Below, piece by piece: positions 42,429-51,315 of a stretch of 64,000 bases of DNA (its first letter is position 1; each line of letters begins with the position of its first letter). The notes beneath the pieces are model-generated. The model made no database searches and was not told the origin of the DNA. It worked only from the letters and a program-made list of their open reading frames with translations. Origin of the DNA: Paludisphaera borealis (GTDB lineage Bacteria; Planctomycetota; Planctomycetia; Isosphaerales; Isosphaeraceae); the NCBI RefSeq assembly GCF_001956985.1, contig NZ_CP019082.1:6696001-6760000 (forward strand), read 5' to 3'. Made by a program: the position numbers and the translations under genes.

Positions 42429-42729
42429 CGGCTTCACTCCTTTTCACCGCTGGTGGTAACAGGCCGTACGCCTGTCTTGTGCTCGAGTCGAGCGGCCGCC
42501 GGGGCCCGACTCGTTTCCCGTACATCCTGGGGGAAATCGAGTCCGGCTCGGAAATGACCGAGAGCCCTCGAAGGAGGGTCGTCGTCGGTCTTTCCGCTGC
42601 TCCGGCAGGCCAACGTCGGCATTCTGCGCGGAAGCGCGGCGAGGGTCAAGGCGAACTGCGCGGGTTCAACGTCGAAACGCGCGGGGGAGGGGGGAAGCCG
42701 ATCGAGCCGGCGGCGAAGCCCCGCTCGGA
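42429..42729. other. Intergenic region between the ArsR-type and ompH genes
   Basis: 301 bases, both flanking genes leftward. Apart from the AAGGAG of the ompH gene at its left edge, no hairpin terminator, promoter or small gene was recognised. Its length suggests that ompH has its own promoter here. Confidence 0.35.
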
Positions 42730-43143
42730 TCAGGCGCCGGCGTAGGTCAGGACGAAGTCGTGGAACCGGTACTTCTTGTTCTTGGGCGTCTCGCCGGCGG
42801 CCGAGAACAGGCTCAGCAGCAGGTCGCCGAAGTGGTCGGTGCGAACGCTGTAGAAATTATGCTTGCCCTCGCGCCGCGACTCGATCAGGCCGGAGACGCG
42901 AAGCAAGGCCAGATGATGGCTGACCGCCGGCTGGCTCTGGCCCAGACGCTGGCAAAGCTCGGTGACGTGCAGCTCGCCGTCTTCCGACAGCGCCAGATAG
43001 AACAGGATGCGGAGCCGGGTCTCGTCGCTCAGGAGCTTGAAGACCTGGGCGAGCTCGCGGATCGACTGGTCGGAGACCTCCGGCGCGGCCTCCGCCGCCT
43101 TGCCGTTGGTTTCCGTGGACTGCTTCGCGTCTTTGCGAGCCAT
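42730..43143 (-). CDS. ArsR/SmtB-type winged-helix transcriptional regulator
   Basis: A protein of 137 residues. The winged-helix DNA-binding domain spans residues 25-110: LAQVFKLLSDETRLRILFYL, HVTELCQRLGQSQPAVSHHLALL as recognition helix, and SGLIESRREGKHNFYSVR as wing. The classic metal-binding ELCVCDL box is reduced to ELCQRLG with a single cysteine, so metal sensing through that site is unlikely. It lies just upstream of ompH-lpxC-lpxA on the same strand and could regulate that cluster, though the 301-base gap leaves this open. ATG 43143 has AAGGA about 10 bases upstream. Confidence 0.9.
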   Translation of the reverse strand: MARKDAKQSTETNGKAAEAAPEVSDQSIRELAQVFKLLSDETRLRILFYLALSEDGELHVTELCQRLGQSQPAVSHHLALLRVSGLIESRREGKHNFYSVRTDHFGDLLLSLFSAAGETPKNKKYRFHDFVLTYAGA

Positions 43144-43463
43144 GAGTGGAAATCCTTCTTCTTGAAGTCGGAGTAAGTAACGGTGATGGTCGGGATGTCA
43201 GCGATTAAAAACGAGGAACCGAAGGGCCGTCGTGGGACGATCGCGCGCAGTCCCACCACGGCTCATCATGAAACGGAATTAATAATTGCAGATCTCGATC
43301 TCTGGATGAGATCGGGCGCGAGCGGGACGAGGCGAGGTCGAACGATGACCGCGTGCAACCGACGGAAAAATCGGCGAGCCTCGATGAGACTCGGCCGTTA
43401 CGCATGATAATCAATATCTAAGTGGAATGGAATCGGAAGCCGAGCCGGGATGCGCAAGCGGGA
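43144..43463. other. Intergenic region between the ArsR-type gene and dapA
   Basis: 320 bases upstream of the ArsR-type gene and downstream of dapA, both leftward. It has AT-rich patches near 43205-43215 and 43275-43290 but no terminator or clear promoter was recognised, and no gene. Confidence 0.35.
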
Positions 43464-44357
43464 TCAGCGGTTCAAGAGGCCGTACTGGTTCAGCGCCTGA
43501 GACAACCGACCGAGAGCCGCCTCATCGAGGGGGCACAAGGGGAGCCGAAGCTCGCCGTTGCCGCGGCCCAAGAGCGCCAGGGCCGCCTTGAGCGGCACCG
43601 GGTTGGGCGCCAGTCCGAGCAGCTCCCGGCACAGCGGAAAGAGCCGAGCGTGGCGTTCCCGGGCGGCGCGAAGGTCGCCGGCGTTGAATTCGCGGATCAG
43701 CGCGGCAATGTCTTGGGGAATCAGGTTGGCGGCCACGGATATCACTCCCTCGGCTCCCACGGCGAGCATCGGCAAGGTCAGGCTGTCGTCGCCGGAGAGG
43801 ACCGTCAAGTCGGTCCGGACGAGGATCTCGCTCACCTGGTCGAGTGAACCGGACGCCTCCTTGATCGCAACGATCGGCCCCAGACCCGCGAGCCGCTCGA
43901 CCGTGTCGACCTCGACGTTCCTGCCGGTCCGTCCCGGGATGTTGTACAGCACGATGGGCAGATCGACGCTTTCGGCGACGGCCGCAAAGTGCCGGTAGAT
44001 CCCCTCTTGGCTCGGGCGGTTATAGTAAGGAGCGACAAGCAGCGCGCCGTCGGCCCCAGCATTCGCCGCGAATTTCGTCAACCGGACCGCCTCGGCCGTC
44101 GAGTTCGACCCCGTCCCCGGCAGCACCTTCGCCCGCCCCGCGGCCGTCTCGACCACGATCGCGATGACCCGCTCGTGCTCCGCGTGCGAAAGCGTCGGCG
44201 CCTCGCCCGTCGTCCCCACCGGGCTGATCACCGGCGTCCCCTGGGCGATCTGCCACTCGACCCACGCACGCAGAACCGGCTCATCGACCGCGCCGTCGCG
44301 AAACGGAGTCGCCAGCGCGACCGTGCATCCGGCGAACATTCGACCCTTCGTCGCCAT
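43464..44357 (-). CDS. dapA: 4-hydroxy-tetrahydrodipicolinate synthase DapA
   Basis: Condenses pyruvate with aspartate semialdehyde, the entry step to diaminopimelate and lysine. A TIM-barrel protein of 297 residues. The Schiff-base Lys166 is in IVAIKEASG, Tyr138 in [10 protein letters not shown], and the substrate loop [19 protein letters not shown] carries the Thr-Thr pair. Length is normal. It may be single or follow pdxJ, from which it is separated by 267 bases holding a perfect palindrome that could be an operator. Planctomycetes were long debated on peptidoglycan; a dapA gene is consistent with, but does not prove, diaminopimelate use in the wall. Confidence 0.95.
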   Translation of the reverse strand: MATKGRMFAGCTVALATPFRDGAVDEPVLRAWVEWQIAQGTPVISPVGTTGEAPTLSHAEHERVIAIVVETAAGRAKVLPGTGSNSTAEAVRLTKFAANAGADGALLVAPYYNRPSQEGIYRHFAAVAESVDLPIVLYNIPGRTGRNVEVDTVERLAGLGPIVAIKEASGSLDQVSEILVRTDLTVLSGDDSLTLPMLAVGAEGVISVAANLIPQDIAALIREFNAGDLRAARERHARLFPLCRELLGLAPNPVPLKAALALLGRGNGELRLPLCPLDEAALGRLSQALNQYGLLNR

Positions 44358-44465
44358 GTCTTGATTCCATTATCGGACCGCGACGTTCGCCGGAGTTTCC
44401 ACTCCAACCCGCAGGCCGGGCCACGCGTAAACGTCTCGATCACGATTTCATGTGAAATTTTAATC

Positions 44466-44481
44466 TATGCAGCACTGCATA
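44466..44481. promoter_or_regulatory. Perfect palindrome upstream of dapA, candidate operator
   Basis: TATGCAG-CA-CTGCATA: two 7-base arms around a 2-base centre, in the only AT-rich island of the pdxJ-dapA gap, 109 bases from the dapA start. On the minus strand a TTGATC lies just before it and TAGATTAAAAT follows, so it would overlap a promoter. The binding protein is unknown. Confidence 0.45.
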
Positions 44482-44624
44482 CGATCAATGAATATATTAG
44501 TGATCAGTTCGCCGCAAGGGAAGTGGATACCTCCGTCGCGACCGGAAATACGACATGGCTCCATGCAGGAGTGTTGCGGCTCGAAAACATGGGCTTCCCT
44601 CGCGGTCGAGTCGACGGAGGGGGA

Positions 44625-45347
44625 TCAGGCCCGGACCTCGATGCAGTCTTTCATCTCGCGGACGGCGCGCTCCAGGCCCACGAAGAGGGAGCGGCTGACG
44701 ATGCTGTGGCCGATGTTCAGCTCGGCCATCCGATCGAGCGCGGCCACGGCTTGGACGTTGCGGTAGTCGAGCCCGTGCCCGGCGTGCAGCTCGACGCCCG
44801 CGGCCGCGATCCGGGCCCCGGCCCGCCGCAGGGCGTCGAGTTCGACGTCGCGGTCGGACCCCTCGCGAGCGTTGGCGTAGCGGCCGGTGTGCAGCTCGAT
44901 CGCGACGACCCCCAGCTCGATCCCCGCGTCGATCTCGGCAGGATCGGCGTCGAGGAAGAGCGCCGCGTGGATGCCGGCGTCACGCAGCCGCGCCACGGCC
45001 TCGGCGGTGCGGGAGCGGTGGGCGGTGACCGACAGCCCCCCCTCGGTCGTGATCTCCTCGCGGCGCTCGGGAACGAGCGTCACCTGGTCGGGCCGGTACT
45101 CCAGAGCCAGCGCGACCATCGCCGGATCGATGGAGAGTTCGAGGTTGAGGACGACCTGCACGGTCTCGCGGAGGATGCGGAGATCGCGATCCTGGATGTG
45201 GCGACGGTCCTCGCGCAGGTGGATCGTGATCCCGTCGGCGCCGCCGAGTTCGGCGATGGCCGCGGCCCAGACCGGGTCGGGCTCGCGCCCCTTCCGCGCC
45301 TGGCGGAGCGTGGCGACGTGGTCGATGTTGACGCCCAGTCGGGGCAT
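44625..45347 (-). CDS. pdxJ: Pyridoxine 5'-phosphate synthase PdxJ
   Basis: Last step of DXP-dependent vitamin B6 synthesis. A TIM-barrel protein of 240 residues with the family start [17 protein letters not shown], then [54 protein letters not shown] and [12 protein letters not shown]. The phosphate-binding end [19 protein letters not shown] is intact. A strong AGGAGG lies 7 bases before ATG 45347. The gene starts 43 bases downstream of pcrA in the same direction and may be co-transcribed with it. Confidence 0.96.
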   Translation of the reverse strand: MPRLGVNIDHVATLRQARKGREPDPVWAAAIAELGGADGITIHLREDRRHIQDRDLRILRETVQVVLNLELSIDPAMVALALEYRPDQVTLVPERREEITTEGGLSVTAHRSRTAEAVARLRDAGIHAALFLDADPAEIDAGIELGVVAIELHTGRYANAREGSDRDVELDALRRAGARIAAAGVELHAGHGLDYRNVQAVAALDRMAELNIGHSIVSRSLFVGLERAVREMKDCIEVRA

Positions 45348-45390
45348 TGTGGAACCTCCTTCTCGAATCTCTTCGCGTGTGCGGGCACGC

Positions 45391-47673
45391 TCAGCGGGTC
45401 GGTCGGCCGCCGGCCTTGCCGACGACCTTCAAGGGGGACTTGGCGAGCACGAACGTCTTCTCGCCCGAGAGCGTGAACGCGATCTTCCCCTTGCGGTTGG
45501 GCCCGGCGCCGTCGACCGAGACGATCCGTCCCAGGCCGTATTCGGGATGAAGCACCGACGCCCCCGGCCGGAAGGCGTCGAGATCGCTGGTCGGGGTGGT
45601 CGTTGGAAACGACCCGCCCCCGAGCTGCGCCGCGGTCGTGAGCCGGAACGCGGCGGGCGACGGCGTCGGATTCGGACGCGGCTCCGGTCGACGCGACGCG
45701 TAGCCCGAGGACGAAGACGACGAGGGCGACCATCCCCGTTCGCTCGTGACGACGCCCGAGCGGTCTTCGTAAACCATGAACTCCCTGGGAAGTTCGGTCA
45801 GGAATTGCGACTGCGCTGTGGCCTGCTGCTGGCCCCGAAAGCTCCGGATGCGGCAACGGCTCAGAAACAGTTCCCGCTTCGCCCGGGTGATGCCCACGAA
45901 CAGCAGCCGGCGCTCTTCCTCCATCTCGCTGGGGTTGTCGAAAGCCCGGCTGTGAGGCAGGATGCCCGCCTCCAGGGCGACGATGAAGACGACCGGAAAC
46001 TCCAGCCCTTTCGCCGCATGCAGCGTCATCAAGGTCACGGCCCCGGTCTGCTGGTCCCAGCGGTCGATCGGCGAGGCCAGAGTGATGTCGGACAGGAATT
46101 CCTGGATCGTGGCGCCGGCGTGCTCCGCGTCGAACTCGCGTGCCGCAGTAATCAGCTCTTCAAGGTTCGCCAGCCGGTCCTCGCCCTTGTCGCCCGGCTC
46201 GTCCTTCAAGTGCTGGCGATAGCCCGATTTCTCCATGAGCTGGAGGATCACCTTCTCGACCGAGTCATCGCGGAGCGCGGCCAACTCGTCGTAAAGCTGG
46301 GTGAAATCGAGAAACGCGCGGATCGCCTTGTCCTTCAGCCCCGGCACGCTCTTCGCTTTCCGGGCGGTCTCCAGCAGCGTCTCGCCGCGCTCGCGCGCGG
46401 CGCTGATCAGGTGCTCGAACGACGTCTTGCCCAGGCCCCGAGGGGGGACGTTGACGACCCGGGTGAAGGCCAGGTCGTCCTTGGGGTTGTTGATGAGATT
46501 GAGATACGAGACGACGTCCTTGACCTCTTGCCGTTCGTAGAACGAGACGCCGCCGATGATCTGGTAGGGGATGCGGGCCGACCGGAACGCCTGCTCGAAG
46601 GTGCGGGTCAGGGCCGTGATTCGGCAGAAGACCGCAACGTCGGAGTAGTTGTACGAGCCGTCGCGGACCAGCGATTGGATCCGGCCGGCGACCCCTTCGG
46701 CCTCGTCGCTCTCGCGGCCGTAGACGGTCAGATCGACCGGCTCACCGCGCGAGTTCTCGGTGATCAGCGCCTTGGGCTTGCGGTTGGTGTTGAACTGGAT
46801 CAGGTGGTCGGCCACGCTGAGGATGTTCTTGGTGCTGCGGTAGTTGTGCTCGAGCTTGACCACCTTGACGAAGTTGTAGTCCTTCTCGAATTCGAGGATG
46901 TTCGAGAGGTTCGCCCCGCGCCAGCCGTAGATCGACTGGTCGGGGTCGCCGGTGACGCACAGGTTGGGGTGGTCGACCGAAAGGGCCCGGACGATGGCGT
47001 ACTGCGCCATGTTCGTGTCCTGGTACTCGTCGACCAGGACGTAGCGGAACCGGGCGTCGAGGCTCGCCCGGACGTCCTTGTGATTCTTGAGAATGCTGAC
47101 GACGTGGACCAGGAGGTCGTCGAAATCGACGGCCGAGGCACCCTTCAGGCGTTCTTCGTAAGCCGCGTAGACCTTGGCGACCAGGCGATCCTTGTCGTCT
47201 CGGGCGCGGAAGGCGAGCGACTTGGGGCTGGCCAGGTCGTTCTTGGCCTTGCTGATGGCCGACTCGATCTTTTCGGGGGTGATCGGCGGGTCTTCGATCC
47301 CGAGCGCGTCGAGGACCTCGCGAACCGTCTTCAGGCGGTCGGACTGGTCGTAGATCGTGAACGCCTTGTCGAGGCCCACGAGCGAGCCGTGGGTGCGCAG
47401 GAGCCGGGCGCAGAAGCCGTGGAACGTGCCGACCCAGACCCGGGCCCCCGGCGTGAGGGCCTCGATCCGCTCGCGCATCTCGCCGGCGGCCTTGTTGGTG
47501 AAGGTCAGCGCCAGGATGTTGTCGGCGGCGATCCCCTGCTTGAGCAGGTAGGCCACCCGGCGGGTGATGACGCGGGTCTTCCCGGAGCCCGCGCCGGCGA
47601 GGACGAGCATGGGGCCGTCGACGTGCATGACGGCTTCGCGCTGGGGGGTCGTGAGGTCGGCGAGAAGATCCAT
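45391..47673 (-). CDS. pcrA: UvrD/PcrA-type superfamily 1 DNA helicase
   Basis: A 3'-5' helicase for repair and replication-transcription conflicts, 760 residues. Motifs are Walker [16 protein letters not shown], Ia [71 protein letters not shown] and [14 protein letters not shown]. The C-terminal 60 residues ([19 protein letters not shown]) form the Tudor-like domain of PcrA/UvrD that binds RNA polymerase. ATG 47673 ([15 protein letters not shown]) matches family starts; a longer frame to 47844 adds Pro/Arg-rich text and is rejected. It is divergent from acpS. Confidence 0.95.
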   Translation of the reverse strand: MDLLADLTTPQREAVMHVDGPMLVLAGAGSGKTRVITRRVAYLLKQGIAADNILALTFTNKAAGEMRERIEALTPGARVWVGTFHGFCARLLRTHGSLVGLDKAFTIYDQSDRLKTVREVLDALGIEDPPITPEKIESAISKAKNDLASPKSLAFRARDDKDRLVAKVYAAYEERLKGASAVDFDDLLVHVVSILKNHKDVRASLDARFRYVLVDEYQDTNMAQYAIVRALSVDHPNLCVTGDPDQSIYGWRGANLSNILEFEKDYNFVKVVKLEHNYRSTKNILSVADHLIQFNTNRKPKALITENSRGEPVDLTVYGRESDEAEGVAGRIQSLVRDGSYNYSDVAVFCRITALTRTFEQAFRSARIPYQIIGGVSFYERQEVKDVVSYLNLINNPKDDLAFTRVVNVPPRGLGKTSFEHLISAARERGETLLETARKAKSVPGLKDKAIRAFLDFTQLYDELAALRDDSVEKVILQLMEKSGYRQHLKDEPGDKGEDRLANLEELITAAREFDAEHAGATIQEFLSDITLASPIDRWDQQTGAVTLMTLHAAKGLEFPVVFIVALEAGILPHSRAFDNPSEMEEERRLLFVGITRAKRELFLSRCRIRSFRGQQQATAQSQFLTELPREFMVYEDRSGVVTSERGWSPSSSSSSGYASRRPEPRPNPTPSPAAFRLTTAAQLGGGSFPTTTPTSDLDAFRPGASVLHPEYGLGRIVSVDGAGPNRKGKIAFTLSGEKTFVLAKSPLKVVGKAGGRPTR

Positions 47674-47914
47674 CGCGGTCGGTTCATCCCGAGCCGCCGG
47701 GGCCGTATTGGGGCGGCTCGCGGCTCCTGACGGAGTGGGTTGGTGCGGTCGTCGTGTCAACTCCCAAAGTATACCGGCGAGCCCCCCGAGCGGCGATCGG
47801 TTTTCGAGGCCGCGAGCAGGCCGCCCCCGCGCAACCGGGCGCATCCTACTCGCTTGCGGGGTCGGACGATAAACTGGGGGAAATCACCCGGATACCGCCA
47901 GGAGAATCGCACGC

Positions 47915-48328
47915 ATGGAGATCGTCGGAATCGGAACGGACATCGTCGAGTGCCCTCGGATCGGCAAGATGATCGAGCAGTACGGCGAACTCTTCCTGCG
48001 GCGGATTTACACCGAGCGGGAGATCCGCTACTGCCAGTCTCGCAAGCACGCGATCGAGCATTTCGCCGGTCGCTGGGCGGCCAAGGAGGCGATCCTCAAG
48101 GCGCTTGGGACGGGTCGGGGCGACGGCGTCGGCTGGAGCGACGTCGAGGTTCGCAACGGTTCCCAGGGGGCCCTCCGGGTGATGATCCGCGGGGCGGCCA
48201 AGGACGTCGCCACGGAGCGCGGGGTCGGCGACGTCCTGGTCTCGATCGCTCACTGTCGGACCTACGCCACGGCCTACGCCATGGCGGTCGGTCGTCCCAA
48301 ATCGGCCCCGCCGGCCGACCAGGCGTAG
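47915..48328 (+). CDS. acpS: Holo-[acyl-carrier-protein] synthase AcpS
   Basis: Transfers 4'-phosphopantetheine from CoA to ACP. A protein of 137 residues. The metal-binding Asp in GIGTDIVECPRI and Glu in WAAKEAILKALGTG are in place, followed by VSIAHCRTYATAYAMA. Size and motifs fit the trimeric AcpS type. ATG 47915 follows AGGAG. The 241-base region shared with divergent pcrA should hold its promoter. It converges on topA. Confidence 0.94.
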   Translation: MEIVGIGTDIVECPRIGKMIEQYGELFLRRIYTEREIRYCQSRKHAIEHFAGRWAAKEAILKALGTGRGDGVGWSDVEVRNGSQGALRVMIRGAAKDVATERGVGDVLVSIAHCRTYATAYAMAVGRPKSAPPADQA

Positions 48329-48385
48329 CGAGCCTCCACGGCTCGCCCGCCTGGATTCGATCGGCGATTGCTGATGCATCGTCGA

Positions 48386-51064
48386 TCAGGTCGTCGCGGC
48401 GTCGGCCGCGGCGTCCGCGGCGTTGGCCATGACGGCGTTAATCTTCTCCAGGGTGCCTTCGCTGGGCTCTTTGGTCCCCTTGCACTTGGGGTATTTCGCA
48501 CAGCCGAGGAAGTAGCCGCGACGCCCCTTGCGGGGGATCATCGGACCGCCGCAGTCGTCGCAGATCTCGTCGATCTGGATCGATTTCAGGTCGGGGCCCG
48601 CGGCGGCGGCCGGCGGGGGCGCCATCTTGGCGACCTCGTCCTTCAGCTCGTCGGGGACCGGCACGGCGTTGCGGCACTTGGGGTAGCCCGTGCATCCCAG
48701 AAAGGCCCCTCGCTTGCCTTGCCGGATGGCGAACGGCTTGCCGCACTTCTCGCAGTTCTTGTCGATCTTGATGGTCGGCAGCGGGTTGCCCTCGACGTCG
48801 ACCGCCACGATGTTGCGGCACTTGGGATAACCGGTGCAGCCCAGGAACGGCCCCCGCTTGCCTTGCCGCAAGGCCAGCGGCTTGCCGCACTTCTCGCACT
48901 TGTGCTCGGTCTCGACCATCTTCTGGACCGGGTTGCCCTCCGGGTCGATGTCGAACGATTCCTTGCACTCGGGGTAGCCCGAGCACGAGAGGAACTTCTC
49001 CCCCTTCTTGTTCTCGCGGATCAAGAGCGGCTTCCCGCACTTGGCGCAGACGTGGCCGCTCTCGACGGCCTCGGCCCGGGGCGGGCCGTCCTTGGGACGG
49101 GTGGCCTTGCACTCGGGATACTTGGAGCATCCCAGGAACTCGCCGGTCCGGCCGAACTTCATCACCATCGGAGCGCCGCAGACGTGGCAGATCTCGTTGG
49201 TGGCGATCTGCACCCGCTCCATCTGGGTCTCAGCCGCCTTGAGCGCCTCCTGGAATGGGTAATAGAACTCGTCGAGCACCTTGACCATGTCTTCCTTGGC
49301 CTGGGCGACGTCGTCGAGCTCATCCTCCATGTGGGCGGTAAACTTGAGGTCGAGGATCTTCGGGAAGTGCTTGACCAGCACGTCGGTCACAACCATCCCC
49401 AGTTCGGTCGCGAAGAACCGCCGGTCGGTGTGCTCGACGTACTTGCGGTCCTGGATCGTCTGGATGATCGGCGCGTAGGTGCTGGGGCGGCCGATGTTCT
49501 CCTTTTCAAGGGCCTTGATCAGCGTGGCTTCGCTGTACCGGGGGGGCGGCTGGGTGAAGTGCTGGGTGGCGTCGAGACTCTGGAGGTCGAGCTTCCCGCC
49601 GACCGACACCGCCGGCAGAAGCGCGTCTTCCTGCTTGCCGCCCGGCGGCCAGATCTTGCGGTGGCCGTCGAACCGGAGGATCTTGCCCTGGGCCTTGAAC
49701 AGCCCCGGCCCGGCCGTGATCGCCACGTCGGTGACGGTGAAGACGGCCGCCGTCATCTGACTGGCGACGAACCGCCAGTAGATGAACGCGTACAGACGGT
49801 TCTGATCGTGGCTGAGATGCTTCTGGACCTTGTCGGGCGTGAGGCTCAGCTCGGTCGGCCGGATCGCCTCGTGAGCTTCCTGAGCGTTCTTGCCGGCCGA
49901 GTAGCGAAGGGCCTTGGGGGGCACGTACCGATCGCCGTACTGGGTCTTGATCAGGTCGCGGACGCTGGTCAGGGCCTCTTCCGACACCCGCAGGCTGTCG
50001 GTACGCATATAGGTGATAAGGCCGACGGGCCCCGAGCCGTCGACGTCGATGCCTTCATAAAGCTCCTGGGCGACCTTCATCGTCTTCTTGCCCGGGAACC
50101 GCAAGCGGATGGCCGCCTGCTGCTGGAGCGTGCTCGTCTTGAACGGCGGGTCGGCCTTGTCAAGCTTCTCGGTCTCGTCGACCTTGGAGACGACGTACGG
50201 CTCGGAGGCGAGCACGTCGCGGATCTTCTGGGCCTCGGCCTCGGTCTTGGCCGCGAACTTGGCGCCCTCGAATTCCGTCAGGCCGGCCTCGAACCGCTCG
50301 TTCTCAAGGGTCGAACCGGCGGGGCTGACGGCCGCGGTGATCTTCCAGAACTCCTCCTGGATGAACGCCCGGATGTCCCGCTCGCGGTCGACGATCAGCC
50401 GGACGGCCACCGACTGCACCCGCCCGGCGCTCAGGTTGCGGGCCACCTTGCTCCAGAGCAGGGGGCTGAGCTGATACCCCACGAACCGGTCGAGGAACCG
50501 CCTCGCTTGCTGGGCGTTGACCATGTCCATGTTGATCGGACCGACTTTATTGAACGCCTCGCGCACGGCCCGCTCGGTGATCTCATGGAAGGTCACGCGG
50601 CGGACCCGGTCGTCCGGAAGGTCGAGCGCCTGCTGGAGGTGCCAGGCGATGGCCTCCCCCTCGCGGTCCGGGTCAGTCGCCAGATAGACGATCTCGGACC
50701 GGGCGGCGTCGCGGCGGAGGTCGCCGATCGTGTCTTTTTTAGCGGGAACGATCTCATAAGAGGCCGTGTAGCCATCGGCGACGTCGAGCCCGAGCTTGCG
50801 CTTGGGGAGGTCGCGGACGTGGCCCATGCTTGCTTTGACGATGAACTTGGAGCCCAGGAACTTGTTGATCGACTTGGCCTTCTTGGGGCTTTCGACGATC
50901 ACCAGCGCGGGGCCGTAACCGCCCGCCGGCGGACCTTCGGCCGCTTTCGTCCGAGAACCCTTGCCCGTCGCCGCCTTGGAGCGCGGAGCGGCGGGTTTGG
51001 CGGTCTTGGGCTTCGCGGCCTTGCCATTCTTCGGCGTCGTCGTGGAGGAGGACTTTCGCGGCAC
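48386..51064 (-). CDS. topA: DNA topoisomerase I TopA
   Basis: Type IA topoisomerase of 892 residues that relaxes negative supercoils. The first 50 residues are a Lys/Ala/Pro-rich basic extension. The Toprim domain follows with Glu58 in LVIVESPKKAKSI and Asp131/Asp133/Glu135 in ATDPDREGEAIAW. The DNA-cleaving Tyr352 is in GLITYMRTDSLR. The C terminus has five four-cysteine zinc-ribbon modules (CHVCG, CAKCG, CEKCG, CEKCG and CDDCG, each closing in GCxxYPxC or SCSGYPEC), more than the three of E. coli TopA. The start is GTG 51064, supported by AGGATAGGAT upstream. It is divergent from the PpiD-like gene. Confidence 0.96.
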   Translation of the reverse strand: MPRKSSSTTTPKNGKAAKPKTAKPAAPRSKAATGKGSRTKAAEGPPAGGYGPALVIVESPKKAKSINKFLGSKFIVKASMGHVRDLPKRKLGLDVADGYTASYEIVPAKKDTIGDLRRDAARSEIVYLATDPDREGEAIAWHLQQALDLPDDRVRRVTFHEITERAVREAFNKVGPINMDMVNAQQARRFLDRFVGYQLSPLLWSKVARNLSAGRVQSVAVRLIVDRERDIRAFIQEEFWKITAAVSPAGSTLENERFEAGLTEFEGAKFAAKTEAEAQKIRDVLASEPYVVSKVDETEKLDKADPPFKTSTLQQQAAIRLRFPGKKTMKVAQELYEGIDVDGSGPVGLITYMRTDSLRVSEEALTSVRDLIKTQYGDRYVPPKALRYSAGKNAQEAHEAIRPTELSLTPDKVQKHLSHDQNRLYAFIYWRFVASQMTAAVFTVTDVAITAGPGLFKAQGKILRFDGHRKIWPPGGKQEDALLPAVSVGGKLDLQSLDATQHFTQPPPRYSEATLIKALEKENIGRPSTYAPIIQTIQDRKYVEHTDRRFFATELGMVVTDVLVKHFPKILDLKFTAHMEDELDDVAQAKEDMVKVLDEFYYPFQEALKAAETQMERVQIATNEICHVCGAPMVMKFGRTGEFLGCSKYPECKATRPKDGPPRAEAVESGHVCAKCGKPLLIRENKKGEKFLSCSGYPECKESFDIDPEGNPVQKMVETEHKCEKCGKPLALRQGKRGPFLGCTGYPKCRNIVAVDVEGNPLPTIKIDKNCEKCGKPFAIRQGKRGAFLGCTGYPKCRNAVPVPDELKDEVAKMAPPPAAAAGPDLKSIQIDEICDDCGGPMIPRKGRRGYFLGCAKYPKCKGTKEPSEGTLEKINAVMANAADAAADAATT

Positions 51065-51315
51065 AGTGGTATCCTATCCTATCGTCTTTCCATGGCACAG
51101 CTTCGGTCGATCCGTCTCCGTTCGACTCGAGTCCGGCTCACGCCTCTTTGAGGTTGCTCCGGGAGACAAAGATGCTACGATGAGGGTTGGGTTGGCCATC
51201 ATTTGACCCCGCATCCTTCCCATTAGCGGCATAGCTAGGGTATTCGGGGTCTGTCAAGGGGGGGATGCCGAGGAGGTCCCTTCCGAAGCCTCTCCGCTAG
51301 CACCCGAGGATCCCC

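Noticed and set aside
44887-47730. 947-codon frame antisense to pcrA and pdxJ
   Set aside because: Shadow frame; both genes on the other strand have complete catalytic motifs.
48368-51151. 927-codon frame antisense to topA
   Set aside because: Shadow of a well supported topoisomerase gene; third-position GC bias creates the open antisense frame.
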